Assembly: GCA_018268465.1 (NCBI GenBank)
Contig: JAFDWN010000010.1
Coordinates: 27,664-91,663, forward strand
Direction of reading: 5' to 3'
DNA from: Actinomycetota bacterium
GTDB taxonomy: Bacteria; Actinomycetota; Actinomycetes; Mycobacteriales; Mycobacteriaceae
DNA length: 64,000 nucleotides
This document shows positions 16,127 to 25,575 of this stretch, piece by piece (position 1 is the stretch's first letter; every line of letters starts with the position of its first letter). Made by a program: the position numbers and the translations under genes. The notes under the pieces were generated by a model that saw only the letters and a program-made list of their open reading frames with translations, made no database searches and had not been told where the DNA came from.

Positions 16127-16909
16127 ATGAGTGTGAAATCGCTGCTCACCGCTCCGCCCAGCGGGCGGCGGCGGCCACTGTTGATCGACGACACCGACTA
16201 CTCCACCACGGTGATCCGCCAGGGCACCCCGATTCCGTGGACCGACACCACCCTGGCGGCAGGGCATTTCGGCCAGGTGCGGGCCCTGCTCGATCCCGAC
16301 GCGCTGTGGATCGACGTCCGTCGTCTGCTGGCCGCACACACCGACGCGCGTCCGGATGTGGTCGCGGCCATGGGTGCCCGCAGTCGCACCGGATATCCGT
16401 TGCGGACCCTGCTGACCGAGGAGACGGTGCTGGCCGCCACCGTCGAGATGGCCGCGACGGCGGCTAAAACCTCACGGCGCCAACTGGTTCTGCAGGTTCC
16501 ATCGCCGGCGGTGTGGCTGGCCGCGGCGCACGAGACGGCGGGCAACCCCCTCGACGGCGTCGACGCCGACCGGTCCGACAGCGCATCGATGTACCTTGCC
16601 GAATGGCTGGGCCGGCTGGGGTCGCTGCCCGTCGCGCTGGTACTGCTCGACGCCCGTGGCGGGCCGGTGGCCGAGGAGCTTGCCTCCTACACCGCCGTGG
16701 CCAATGTGGCATCGCATTTCGACTGGTCCCTGGCGATGTGGCGGGACTCGGGAATCGAGACAGCGCCGGGTGATCCGGCCCTCGCCGTCCTACCCGGCGC
16801 ATTCTGGACCGGCGGCGCCGAAATCCCCGACGCCGACGTACTCCTGACCGCGATCCCCGCGGCGGCAACCCCCGAATTCGTCCTCGATCAACTGTCGAAA
16901 CTGAACTGA
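16127..16909 (+). CDS. Putative fifth (ApcE-like) subunit of the ketone carboxylase
   Basis: A 260-residue protein with no motif I recognise with certainty. It is soluble, mixed alpha/beta, with no signal peptide or membrane segment. Recognisable stretches are RPLLIDDTDYSTTVIRQG near the start and VASHFDWSLAMWRDSGIE later. GAAAGGA lies 6 nt before ATG 16127. It sits 67 nt after the HyuB gene and 8 nt before the CoA-transferase, so it is in the operon. Acetophenone carboxylase needs a fifth subunit, ApcE (34 kDa), encoded directly after its HyuB subunit. The same position here suggests an analogous role; this assignment rests mainly on context. Confidence 0.55.
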   Translation: MSVKSLLTAPPSGRRRPLLIDDTDYSTTVIRQGTPIPWTDTTLAAGHFGQVRALLDPDALWIDVRRLLAAHTDARPDVVAAMGARSRTGYPLRTLLTEETVLAATVEMAATAAKTSRRQLVLQVPSPAVWLAAAHETAGNPLDGVDADRSDSASMYLAEWLGRLGSLPVALVLLDARGGPVAEELASYTAVANVASHFDWSLAMWRDSGIETAPGDPALAVLPGAFWTGGAEIPDADVLLTAIPAAATPEFVLDQLSKLN

Positions 16910-16917
16910 GAGAAGGC

Positions 16918-17721
16918 ATGGACAAAACGGTTGCGACCGCTGCCGAGGCGGTCTCCGATATCGGCGATTCGGTGATGCTGGCCACCGGCGGTTTCGGTGT
17001 GTGCGGCATACCCGGCAATCTGCTGGCAGCCCTGGCCGAACGCGGTAGCCGCGACATCACCCTGGTGTCCAACAACTGCGGCATCGTCGATGTCGGGAAC
17101 TCGCTGCTGCTGCAGAATCGGCAGATACGGCGCCTCATCGCCTCGTACGTCGGCGAGAACAAGGAACTCGAACGGCAGTACCTCACCGGTGAGATCGAGA
17201 TCGAACTCATCCCGCAGGGCACCCTGGCCGAACGGTTGCGCGCCGGCGGTGCCGGAATCGCCGCGTTCTACACCCGAAGCGGCGTCGGCACCCAGATCGC
17301 CGAGGGCGGCCTGCCGATTCGCTACGCCGCCGACGGGACGGTCACGATCGCCTCGACACCCAAACCGGTCGGGCGGTTCCGGTGGGACGGGCGTGAGGAG
17401 GTGTTCGTTCTCGAGGAGGCGCTGCGGCCGGATTTCGCGCTGATCCATGCCTGGAAGGGCGACCGGCACGGGAATCTGGTGTTCCGCAAGGCCGCCCGCA
17501 ACTTCAATCCGCTGTGCGCCATGGCGGCCAAGGTCACCGCGGCGCAGATCGAAGTGCTCGTGGAGCCCGGCGAAATCGACGCCGACGCGATCCACCTGCC
17601 GGGCATCTACGTGGATCGGGTGCTGCCGTTGGCCGCGACCGACATCGCCGCGAAGGGGATCGAACGGCGCACCGTGCGCACGCGCCCCGACACCGGCGAC
17701 GCCAGGAAGGGAGCGGCGTGA
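16918..17721 (+). CDS. scoA: 3-oxoacid CoA-transferase subunit A
   Basis: Alpha subunit (267 residues) of a family I CoA-transferase that moves CoA from succinyl-CoA or acetyl-CoA to a 3-oxoacid such as acetoacetate. The glycine-rich signature [17 protein letters not shown] near residue 25 and [16 protein letters not shown] are typical, as are [21 protein letters not shown] and FYTRSGVGT. The ATG start is 8 nt after the ApcE-like gene and its stop overlaps the beta-subunit start by one base. In this operon it would activate the carboxylase product. Succinyl-CoA:acetoacetate is the most likely pair, but related enzymes act on 3-oxoadipate. Confidence 0.9.
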   Translation: MDKTVATAAEAVSDIGDSVMLATGGFGVCGIPGNLLAALAERGSRDITLVSNNCGIVDVGNSLLLQNRQIRRLIASYVGENKELERQYLTGEIEIELIPQGTLAERLRAGGAGIAAFYTRSGVGTQIAEGGLPIRYAADGTVTIASTPKPVGRFRWDGREEVFVLEEALRPDFALIHAWKGDRHGNLVFRKAARNFNPLCAMAAKVTAAQIEVLVEPGEIDADAIHLPGIYVDRVLPLAATDIAAKGIERRTVRTRPDTGDARKGAA

Positions 17722-18362
17722 TGGCGTGGACCCGCGACGAAATGGCCGCGCGCGCGGCGGCCGAGCTGCGCGACGGCGACTACGTCAACCTCGGGATCGG
17801 ACTGCCGACACTGGTGCCCGGGCATGTGCCCGACGGTGTGCACATCGTGCTGCAATCCGAGAACGGGATACTCGGCCTGGGCCCGTATCCCTATGCCGGA
17901 GAAGAAGATCCCGACCTCATCAACGCCGGTAAGGAGACCGTCACCACGGTGGCGGGCGCGAGCTTCTTCGACTCCGCCGCCAGTTTCGCGATGATCCGGT
18001 CGGGCAAGGTCGACGCGGCGATTCTCGGCGGCATGCAGGTCAGCGCGCGCGGCGACCTCAGCAACTGGGTGGTGCCCGGCAAGCTCGTCAAAGGCATGGG
18101 CGGGGCCATGGATCTGGTGCACGGCGCGCGCAAGGTCATCGTGCTGATGGAACACACCGCCAAGGACGGATCGCCGAAGATCCTCGTGGCGAACACCCTG
18201 CCCTTGACCGGCAGAGGTGTGGTCGACCGGATCATCACGGATCTGGGGGTCATCGACGTGACGCCGGACGGTCTGCGGTTGGTGGAGCTGGCGCCCGGGG
18301 TGGACGAAACTGAGCTGCGGCGCCACACCGGGGCGCCCGTGGGGGCCATGACCAGGGTTTGA
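17721..18362 (+). CDS. scoB: 3-oxoacid CoA-transferase subunit B
   Basis: Beta subunit (213 residues) carrying the catalytic glutamate in [16 protein letters not shown], which forms the enzyme-CoA thioester. Further family motifs are [30 protein letters not shown] and [20 protein letters not shown] 17721 shares one base with the alpha stop. The last 50 bases (from about 18312) recur in degenerate form at 20223-20283. The gene end also carries, in antisense, the last codons of a DUF4185-like gene (NPFKPWS), showing that this junction once overlapped that convergent neighbour. Confidence 0.92.
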   Translation: MAWTRDEMAARAAAELRDGDYVNLGIGLPTLVPGHVPDGVHIVLQSENGILGLGPYPYAGEEDPDLINAGKETVTTVAGASFFDSAASFAMIRSGKVDAAILGGMQVSARGDLSNWVVPGKLVKGMGGAMDLVHGARKVIVLMEHTAKDGSPKILVANTLPLTGRGVVDRIITDLGVIDVTPDGLRLVELAPGVDETELRRHTGAPVGAMTRV

Positions 18363-18369
18363 ACGGGTT
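18312..18369. repeat. Copy A of duplicated scoB/DUF4185 junction
   Basis: Direct repeat of about 58 bp, matching 20223-20283. Two perfectly identical blocks (21 bp from 18312 and 22 bp from 18348) flank a diverged 15-bp middle that is 18 bp in copy B. It spans the scoB 3' end (ELRRHTG and AMTRV-stop) and antisense NPFKPWS of the DUF4185 gene. Confidence 0.8.
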
Positions 18370-18426
18370 CACCGGGTAAACGTCCCATATGGGGCAAAAC
18401 AGTTCCGATTCGCGTTGCCTCGACCT

Positions 18427-18465
18427 CCTGCGACGTAGTCGATTTACCTTTGGCTACGTCGCAGG
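18427..18465. terminator. Bidirectional hairpin between scoB and CGNR gene
   Basis: Perfect 12-bp inverted repeat CCTGCGACGTAG / CTACGTCGCAGG with a 15-nt loop, between the convergent scoB (stop 18362) and CGNR gene (stop 18502). It likely terminates the carboxylase operon and the opposing transcript. Confidence 0.65.
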
Positions 18466-18501
18466 GGCTGGGCCGCTACGTCCGGTGCGCCGACCGACAC
18501 G

Positions 18502-19089
18502 TCAGCCGGTGTCACGACCGTTCGAGGCGCGTCGACGAGCTCGTGATGCCCGCAGGTTGATCGCATTGCCACACACCTTGACGTCATGCCAGACGCCGCT
18601 GTTGTTCTTCGATCGATCGTAGAAGGCCGACCTGCATTGTGGATGGCGGCACAGCTTGAGCCGGGGCCAGGTTCCGGCCCGCTGACTCGACAGCATCTCG
18701 CCCCACAGTGCCGACGCCATCCATTGCCATCCCTTGCCCGCCGGCGTCCACATCACCCGGCCACCGCCGTCGGTGATGAACTGACTCGTCCCCGGCAGTC
18801 GCGTGGCCGCGGGCGGCGGTGCGCCTGACAACCAGTCCTCGAGCGTGGTTCTCAATGAGCGCAGCTTGACCACATCGCGATCGGTCAACGTCGGCGGCTC
18901 GACCGTCACCGGATGTTGCGCGGCCCACGCCGCCGTCGCGTGTCCAGCCCACCTGCGGGCACGCGGTCCGGTGCTCAGCATGTCGGCCTCCTCTCCGATC
19001 GGTCGTGTGTTGAGGAGGTCCTGTACCAGTGCCAGGCCGCCCGGCGCGATCCCCAACCCGTAGCGCTCGGTCGCCGTCCAGGAAGACAT
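18502..19089 (-). CDS. CGNR zinc-finger regulator (ABATE domain)
   Basis: A 195-residue putative DNA-binding regulator. The N-terminal two thirds look like an ABATE/DUF1470-type ligand domain (LALVQDLLNTRPIG, LRSLRTTLEDWL). The C-terminus is the CGNR zinc finger: LCRHPQCRSAFYDRSKN followed by KVCGNAINLRASRARRR, supplying the four cysteines. The asparagine pair in CGNxxN differs slightly from the usual CGNRAKA. It is divergent from the SDR gene (19384), with a 294-bp gap holding a large palindrome, so it probably regulates that gene and itself. Local GC looks lower than in its neighbours, and the pair lies between two copies of a duplicated junction, suggesting acquisition as a cassette. Confidence 0.82.
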   Translation of the reverse strand: MSSWTATERYGLGIAPGGLALVQDLLNTRPIGEEADMLSTGPRARRWAGHATAAWAAQHPVTVEPPTLTDRDVVKLRSLRTTLEDWLSGAPPPAATRLPGTSQFITDGGGRVMWTPAGKGWQWMASALWGEMLSSQRAGTWPRLKLCRHPQCRSAFYDRSKNNSGVWHDVKVCGNAINLRASRARRRASNGRDTG

Positions 19090-19279
19090 AGGTGAATTCT
19101 TATTGGATCAGTCACTGTGGTCAACTGGCCTCCGCGGCGCAATGCCGGTCGGTCCGGCGAGCGTGCCGGCCCCAGCTCGCAATACGTCGCCAGGTGGTGC
19201 GACCTTGACGTGCGATCGCCGCCGCCATAGCATCCGAGACATAAGCAAAATCTCTTTATCTCTGTCGACTCTGTCGCGG

Positions 19280-19308
19280 GTGGTTCTGCTCGTGACGAGC
19301 AGAACCAC
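19280..19308. promoter_or_regulatory. 29-bp palindrome in the CGNR/SDR divergent promoter
   Basis: Perfect 13-bp arms GTGGTTCTGCTCG / CGAGCAGAACCAC around a 3-nt centre, 75 nt upstream of the SDR start. It may be the operator of the CGNR regulator or a 5'-UTR hairpin of the SDR mRNA. An AT-richer stretch (19235-19262) just upstream could hold the SDR promoter. Confidence 0.6.
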
Positions 19309-19383
19309 GGCGGGTGCATCCCCGCCACCGTCGTGACGGCTCCATCGAGACGGCTCAGTCCACTAACCGGAAGGATCCCCAGA

Positions 19384-20127
19384 ATGCCCCCCACCATGGA
19401 GAACTCCACCGTCCTCGTCACCGGCGCCAACGGCGGCCTGGGCGTCCAGTTCGTACTGCAGGCGCTCGAGCTCGGAGCCGCAAAGGTCTACGCCACGGCA
19501 CGGCGCCCACGTGACTGGCCGGACGCCCGCGTCGTGCCACTGCACCTTGATGTCACCGACGAAGAGTCGGTCGCCGCCGCTGCCCGCATCGCCGGCGACA
19601 CCACGGTGGTGGTCAACAACGCCGGTATCTCCCTGATACCCGACAGGCTGCTGACGCTCCCGATGGCCGATATCCGCGCCACGTTCGAGACGAACTTCTT
19701 CGGAGCGCTCCGAGTGGCTCGTGCCTTCGCGCCGATCGTCAGTGCCAACGGGGGCGGCGCGTTCCTGCACGTGCACTCCGCGTTGAGTTGGGTGGTTGGC
19801 GATCCTCAAGGACCGACCGGAGGCCACGGCGCCTACGCCGCGGCCAAGGCGGCGTTCTGGTCGGCCACCAACTCGTTGCGCCTGGATCTGGCGGCACACC
19901 GAATCCATGTGATAGGTCTGCACATGGGCTACACCGACACCCCCATGGCCGAAGCCATCGACGACCCGAAGTCCGACCCCGCCGACATCGTGCGGTTCGC
20001 CTACGAGGGGCTGGGCGCCGGTGAATTCGAAGTCACGGCCGACGATCTGAGCCGCACACTCAAACAAGCACTGTCCGCGCCGGTGGAGGTCCTCTACTCG
20101 CAGCTCACCCTGCCGTCTCCCAGTTAG
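19384..20127 (+). CDS. Short-chain dehydrogenase/reductase
   Basis: NAD(P)-dependent oxidoreductase of 247 residues. It has the nucleotide-binding TGANGGLG near residue 15, DVTDEESV, the VVNNAGIS motif, and the catalytic Ser in HVHSALSW with Tyr-Lys in GAYAAAKAAF. The sequence TDTPMAEAID after the active site is typical of classical SDRs. GGAAGGA (19369-19375) lies 8 nt before ATG 19384; a second ATG at 19396 is possible. Substrate unknown. Its only partner is the divergent CGNR regulator. It need not take part in ketone metabolism. Confidence 0.85.
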   Translation: MPPTMENSTVLVTGANGGLGVQFVLQALELGAAKVYATARRPRDWPDARVVPLHLDVTDEESVAAAARIAGDTTVVVNNAGISLIPDRLLTLPMADIRATFETNFFGALRVARAFAPIVSANGGGAFLHVHSALSWVVGDPQGPTGGHGAYAAAKAAFWSATNSLRLDLAAHRIHVIGLHMGYTDTPMAEAIDDPKSDPADIVRFAYEGLGAGEFEVTADDLSRTLKQALSAPVEVLYSQLTLPSPS

Positions 20128-20222
20128 ACGACCGGCGGTTGCGGTATCCGCCGCCGCCGCGCACGCTCGCGACGACGGGTTCGGCCACCAGGTCCGCCGA
20201 GTATCCCGAAGCGACACCGGCG

Positions 20223-20283
20223 GAGCTGCGGCGCCACACCGGGACGCGCCGGTAGGGAGCTATGACCAGGGTTTGAACGGGTT
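20223..20283. repeat. Copy B of duplicated scoB/DUF4185 junction
   Basis: Degenerate second copy of 18312-18369. In the plus direction it still encodes ELRRHTG of scoB, then hits a premature TAG, and after a frameshift MTRV-stop. On the minus strand it is the live 3' end of the DUF4185 gene. So the scoB part is a remnant while the DUF4185 part is functional. Confidence 0.75.
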
Positions 20284-21381
20284 GACCGCGAACTGGATGA
20301 CGCGGTAGGGCGCCTGAGCGCGCGGCCCGGTGTTCCACTGGCTGACGAACACCCGCACGTCGTCCAGCGTGGATCCCGGCGAGATGTACCCGCCGTAGGG
20401 CTGCGCGAGCCGGTTGTCCTCGGGCGGTGGCAGACGTTCGGCGGGGTCGGGCCAGGCGCTGGCGAATACGACCGTGGTGACGGGTGCGGTGCCCAGCCCG
20501 GTCGGGTTGTCGGCGACCCGCATCTCCATGTTCCCGGTGGTGGCGTTGAAATACGACAGCACCGTCTTGCCGTCGATCTGACGGACGCTCATCTCGCCGA
20601 CCCGGTCGGGCCACAGCGGTGTCGGGGGCCGCCCCCAGCCCCCACCCGACGCACCGGACCAGCCCTGCCAGCGGGCCCGGTCGGTGAAATCCGCGGGCGC
20701 CACCCGGTAGAGCTCCACGGGGCCGCTGCGGTCGAAGTTGTTCGCGACGACGTACACCCAGCCGGTCGGGGAATCCGGGGTCGGGATCGGGTCGTAGAAC
20801 CCGCTGATCTGCGACTGCCCGCCGCCCGCATAGTCCGCGGCCCGCTGCGAACCCGGCACCGTCAGCCAACCACCTTGCGCCGGATCGGCTTTCACCAGCC
20901 GCGAGCTGAGCGGCCGCAGATCCTTGGTGGTGGTGACCAGCATGTAGTTCTCGCGGTTGATCTCCACCACCCCGGCGGGCAACTGTGACGCACCGGCGGG
21001 CGTGGCATCGGCGAGCAACGGTTTGTCCACGCCCGTGACCCCGTCGTAGCGCACACCGGAGGCATCGCCGATCGAATCACCCGCCACGTGCAACGCGATG
21101 GGCGAGTACCACCCGCCGAAGCCGACGCCCTGTCCGGCAAAGCTGTCACCGCACACCTGCAGGATTCCCGTCGGAAACTCCATGAATTCACACAGATCCG
21201 TGGCGCCGATGCCGTAATCGGCGGTGGGAGTTCCCGTTCCGGCCGCCGGCCCGAGGCGGACCACCTGCCCGGGCTGCAGCGGGGGCAGCTCGACCGGGGT
21301 GGCATGGGCGGCCGCGTGCGGTGTGAGCAGGAGCGCGACCGCGCACGCCGAAATCAACGTTCTGCAGGCGCCAACCCGCAC
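20260..21381 (-). CDS. Secreted DUF4185 protein
   Basis: Exported protein of about 373 residues with a signal peptide (VRVGACRTLISACAVALLLT, cleavage near AAAHA). The mature part has the repeated beta-strand pattern of DUF4185 (five-bladed, glycosidase-like fold): DLCEFMEFPTGILQVCGDSFAG, INRENYMLVTTT, GWVYVVANNFDRSGPVELYR and PYGGYISPGSTLDDVRVFVSQWN. Position matches M. tuberculosis Rv3707c (from memory). GTG 21381 gives the cleanest signal peptide; a TTG at 21411 is the upstream alternative. Its first codons lie inside a copy of the 60-bp dispersed palindrome (21346-21405), so that element has supplied the N-terminus. The stop lies in the duplicated junction copy B. No catalytic residues can be assigned. 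Confidence 0.75.
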   Translation of the reverse strand: MRVGACRTLISACAVALLLTPHAAAHATPVELPPLQPGQVVRLGPAAGTGTPTADYGIGATDLCEFMEFPTGILQVCGDSFAGQGVGFGGWYSPIALHVAGDSIGDASGVRYDGVTGVDKPLLADATPAGASQLPAGVVEINRENYMLVTTTKDLRPLSSRLVKADPAQGGWLTVPGSQRAADYAGGGQSQISGFYDPIPTPDSPTGWVYVVANNFDRSGPVELYRVAPADFTDRARWQGWSGASGGGWGRPPTPLWPDRVGEMSVRQIDGKTVLSYFNATTGNMEMRVADNPTGLGTAPVTTVVFASAWPDPAERLPPPEDNRLAQPYGGYISPGSTLDDVRVFVSQWNTGPRAQAPYRVIQFAVNPFKPWS

Positions 21382-21405
21382 TTCTGCTGCCAAACGTTGA
21401 TCTCG
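21346..21405 (-). repeat. 60-bp dispersed imperfect palindrome, copy 1
   Basis: Read on the minus strand it begins CGAGATCAACGTTTGGCAGC and ends AACGTTGATTTCGGCG. It aligns without gaps to copies at 37261-37320 and 38202-38261, sharing the AAGTGCGGG core with the former. Outer arms are self-complementary (14 of 15). It overlaps the start of the DUF4185 gene, just downstream of asd. Confidence 0.75.
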
Positions 21406-21419
21406 GCGCAACGCGGGTT

Positions 21420-23722
<2,303 letters not shown>

Positions 23723-23807
23723 TACTCAGCCTTTCCGGTACTGGGGAGATCCCATAAAGGATAAAGGCTGCGCGCATGTGATTAATCCGGCCGGTAGCGT
23801 CCCCCGG

Positions 23808-24434
23808 GTGCCCGCAACATCCCCCGGCGACTCCGCCGGATTCGTCGCCGTGCCCACCGATCGGTTGGCCGACACCTCGGTACCGATCCATCAGCCCATC
23901 GCGGCCCGCTGGAGCACCCGCGCGTTCGACCCGTCCGCCGTACTGACCCGCGAGGATCTGGTCGCGCTTCTCGAGGCCGCGCGGTGGGCACCGACCTGGG
24001 GGCGGCGCCAGCCGGTTCGGTTCGTTGTCGGTCTGCGCGGCGACACCGCTTTCGGCACCCTCGCCGGGCTGCTGCGGCGCGGCAACAGCTACGCCACGGT
24101 CGCCAGCGCGCTGATCCTGCTGGCCGCCGACGAGGGTGACGACGAAAACACGGCGCTGTACTCGGGTGTCGACGCCGGTGCGGCGATGGCGAACCTCACC
24201 ATCGAGGCGGTGTCGCGGGGACTGGCGGTGCACCCGATGGCCGGCTTCGACGCACCGGGGGCCGCAGAGGCGTTCGGCCTGCACGGACTGCGCCCGCTGG
24301 TGATGATCGCCGTCGGCCGGCTCGCCGACCACGCCGACGTCGCCCCCGAGATCGCCGAGCGTGACCGTCAGCCCCGTGAGCGTCTGCCGCTGGACGAGAT
24401 CGTGCTCAACTGGCCGGAACTGCCAGGAAGGTGA
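23808..24434 (+). CDS. Nitroreductase family protein
   Basis: FMN-dependent oxidoreductase of about 208 residues. It has the N-terminal RWSTRAFDPSAVLTREDL FMN-binding motif, LEAARWAPTWGRRQPVRFVV, and the GLAVHPMAGFDAPGAAEAFGL segment typical of the family. Start is uncertain: GTG 23808 and GTG 23850 are both possible, and the region before RWSTRAF is flexible. It is divergent from ask and its 3' end overlaps the convergent Ntn hydrolase by 29 bp. Natural substrate unknown; members reduce nitroaromatics, quinones or flavins. Confidence 0.85.
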   Translation: MPATSPGDSAGFVAVPTDRLADTSVPIHQPIAARWSTRAFDPSAVLTREDLVALLEAARWAPTWGRRQPVRFVVGLRGDTAFGTLAGLLRRGNSYATVASALILLAADEGDDENTALYSGVDAGAAMANLTIEAVSRGLAVHPMAGFDAPGAAEAFGLHGLRPLVMIAVGRLADHADVAPEIAERDRQPRERLPLDEIVLNWPELPGR

Positions 24435-25395
24435 ACGGCTGCGCCGGCTCGAACTTCGCGCTCGCATCGCCGGCGTACACCGTCGTCTCGCCTTCGCCCA
24501 GACTCAGCCGCAGCGTCGGGGCCCCCTCGCTGAAGTCGAGGTTCTTCAGTTCGACCCAGAAGGTGTTGGGCGACAGGGCCGATTCGAAGAAGTAACGCAG
24601 CGCGGTGTGGTCGATGACGGTCCGCCACCGCGTGGTGGAGATGTTGGGCTCCTCCGATGTCGCGATGCCGTACGGGGTGGACGCGTTGCGCACGACGCTG
24701 AACACCGCCGCGACGGCGACCCGCGGATCGGCGGTCTTGGGCACGGCGTTGACGTAGAACGAAGCCCGCACGAAGCGGTCGGCGGCACGGTTCGTGCCGG
24801 GCAGCATCACGGTGCCACCGATCTCGTCCCAGTACTCGGTGATGGCCAGCTGTTTGGCGAAGATCGGCGAGTTCGTCATCACCTGGTATTCGCGACCGTG
24901 GTGGATGACCTGCTCACCGTCGATGTACTCGACGATGGCGCTGTCGCCGCCGGCATCCGAGAGCGCCAGGTGCACGGTGGCCAGCCGCTCCTCCCCGGGG
25001 ACCTCCGCGGACAGGACGCGCAGCGGCGTCGCGGTCAGCGCCTGCACCGCATCGCCCACGGTCGCGAAGTTGTCGAGGATGTACTGCGCCCACAGCGCCA
25101 CCGACAGTGCCGGCCGGTCGCCGGTGCCCGACGGGTACTGCGATTCGGCCAGCCAGAGCAGGTTGGCGACCAGCCCCGCCTCGTTGACCCCGTCGGTGGT
25201 GGCGATGTCGTAGCCGCTGGCCACCACACTGCCGTAGGTCGACGTCCACTCCACCGAACCCGGCCCCGCCTGCCCGGTGCGCCGCACACCGCGCGGGAAC
25301 GCCCACAGGTTGGTGCCGATTTCGACCTTCCAGTCCATCGACCGGCCCGTCACGATCCGCTCGCCGGTTCCCAGGTAGACCACTCGTGTACACAC
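24406..25395 (-). CDS. Linear amide C-N hydrolase (choloylglycine hydrolase / penicillin V acylase family)
   Basis: Ntn-type hydrolase of 329 residues. The catalytic cysteine must be residue 2, exposed after Met removal. The GTG at 25395 gives MCTRVVYLG, exactly the family start, and decides the start over longer frames. Other landmarks are VTGRSMDWK (general-base/oxyanion region), DGVNEAGLVANLLWL and VMTNSPIFAKQL, with the Arg in NISTTRWRTVIDH. No signal peptide follows from this start, so it is probably cytosolic. Possible substrates are bile-salt-like amides, penicillin V or N-acyl homoserine lactones. The 3' end overlaps the nitroreductase gene by 29 bp tail to tail. Confidence 0.85.
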   Translation of the reverse strand: MCTRVVYLGTGERIVTGRSMDWKVEIGTNLWAFPRGVRRTGQAGPGSVEWTSTYGSVVASGYDIATTDGVNEAGLVANLLWLAESQYPSGTGDRPALSVALWAQYILDNFATVGDAVQALTATPLRVLSAEVPGEERLATVHLALSDAGGDSAIVEYIDGEQVIHHGREYQVMTNSPIFAKQLAITEYWDEIGGTVMLPGTNRAADRFVRASFYVNAVPKTADPRVAVAAVFSVVRNASTPYGIATSEEPNISTTRWRTVIDHTALRYFFESALSPNTFWVELKNLDFSEGAPTLRLSLGEGETTVYAGDASAKFEPAQPFTFLAVPAS

Positions 25396-25469
25396 CAGGG
25401 GCACGGTACCCGTAGCAAGCGGGTCCACAGCTAACCCACAGCGATTCACCCAGATTCCTACAGCAGCTG

Positions 25470-25485
25470 GTTACCGCGGTGAAAC
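25470..25485. promoter_or_regulatory. GlnR-type box upstream of amtB
   Basis: GTTAC-CGCGGT-GAAAC matches the actinobacterial GlnR consensus (GTnAC-N6-GnAAC) exactly, about 90 nt before amtB. GlnR control of amtB under nitrogen limitation is established in mycobacteria. Confidence 0.75.
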
Positions 25486-25517
25486 TGCGGAGGACCGTCC
25501 AGGTAACAGCAACGGCG

Positions 25518-25533
25518 GTAACTGTCGGTGAAC
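25518..25533. promoter_or_regulatory. Second GlnR-like box upstream of amtB
   Basis: GTAAC-TGTCGG-TGAAC, one mismatch from the GlnR consensus in the second half-site, 48 bp downstream of the first box and 42 nt before the amtB start. The two may act together or this one may overlap the promoter. Confidence 0.5.
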
Positions 25534-25575
25534 GGCTCGTACCGGAGCCGCACACCCATCCACAGGAGATCGCCC

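Noticed and set aside
18381-18396. CGTCCCATATGGGGCA as a third copy of the activator palindrome
   Set aside because: The arms resemble the 9031 site but the spacer is 2 bp, not 3, and it lies after the operon with no promoter to regulate. Probably chance.
18502-20127. CGNR-SDR cassette as an insertion sequence or transposon
   Set aside because: No transposase gene or terminal inverted repeats; only the duplicated gene junction flanks it.
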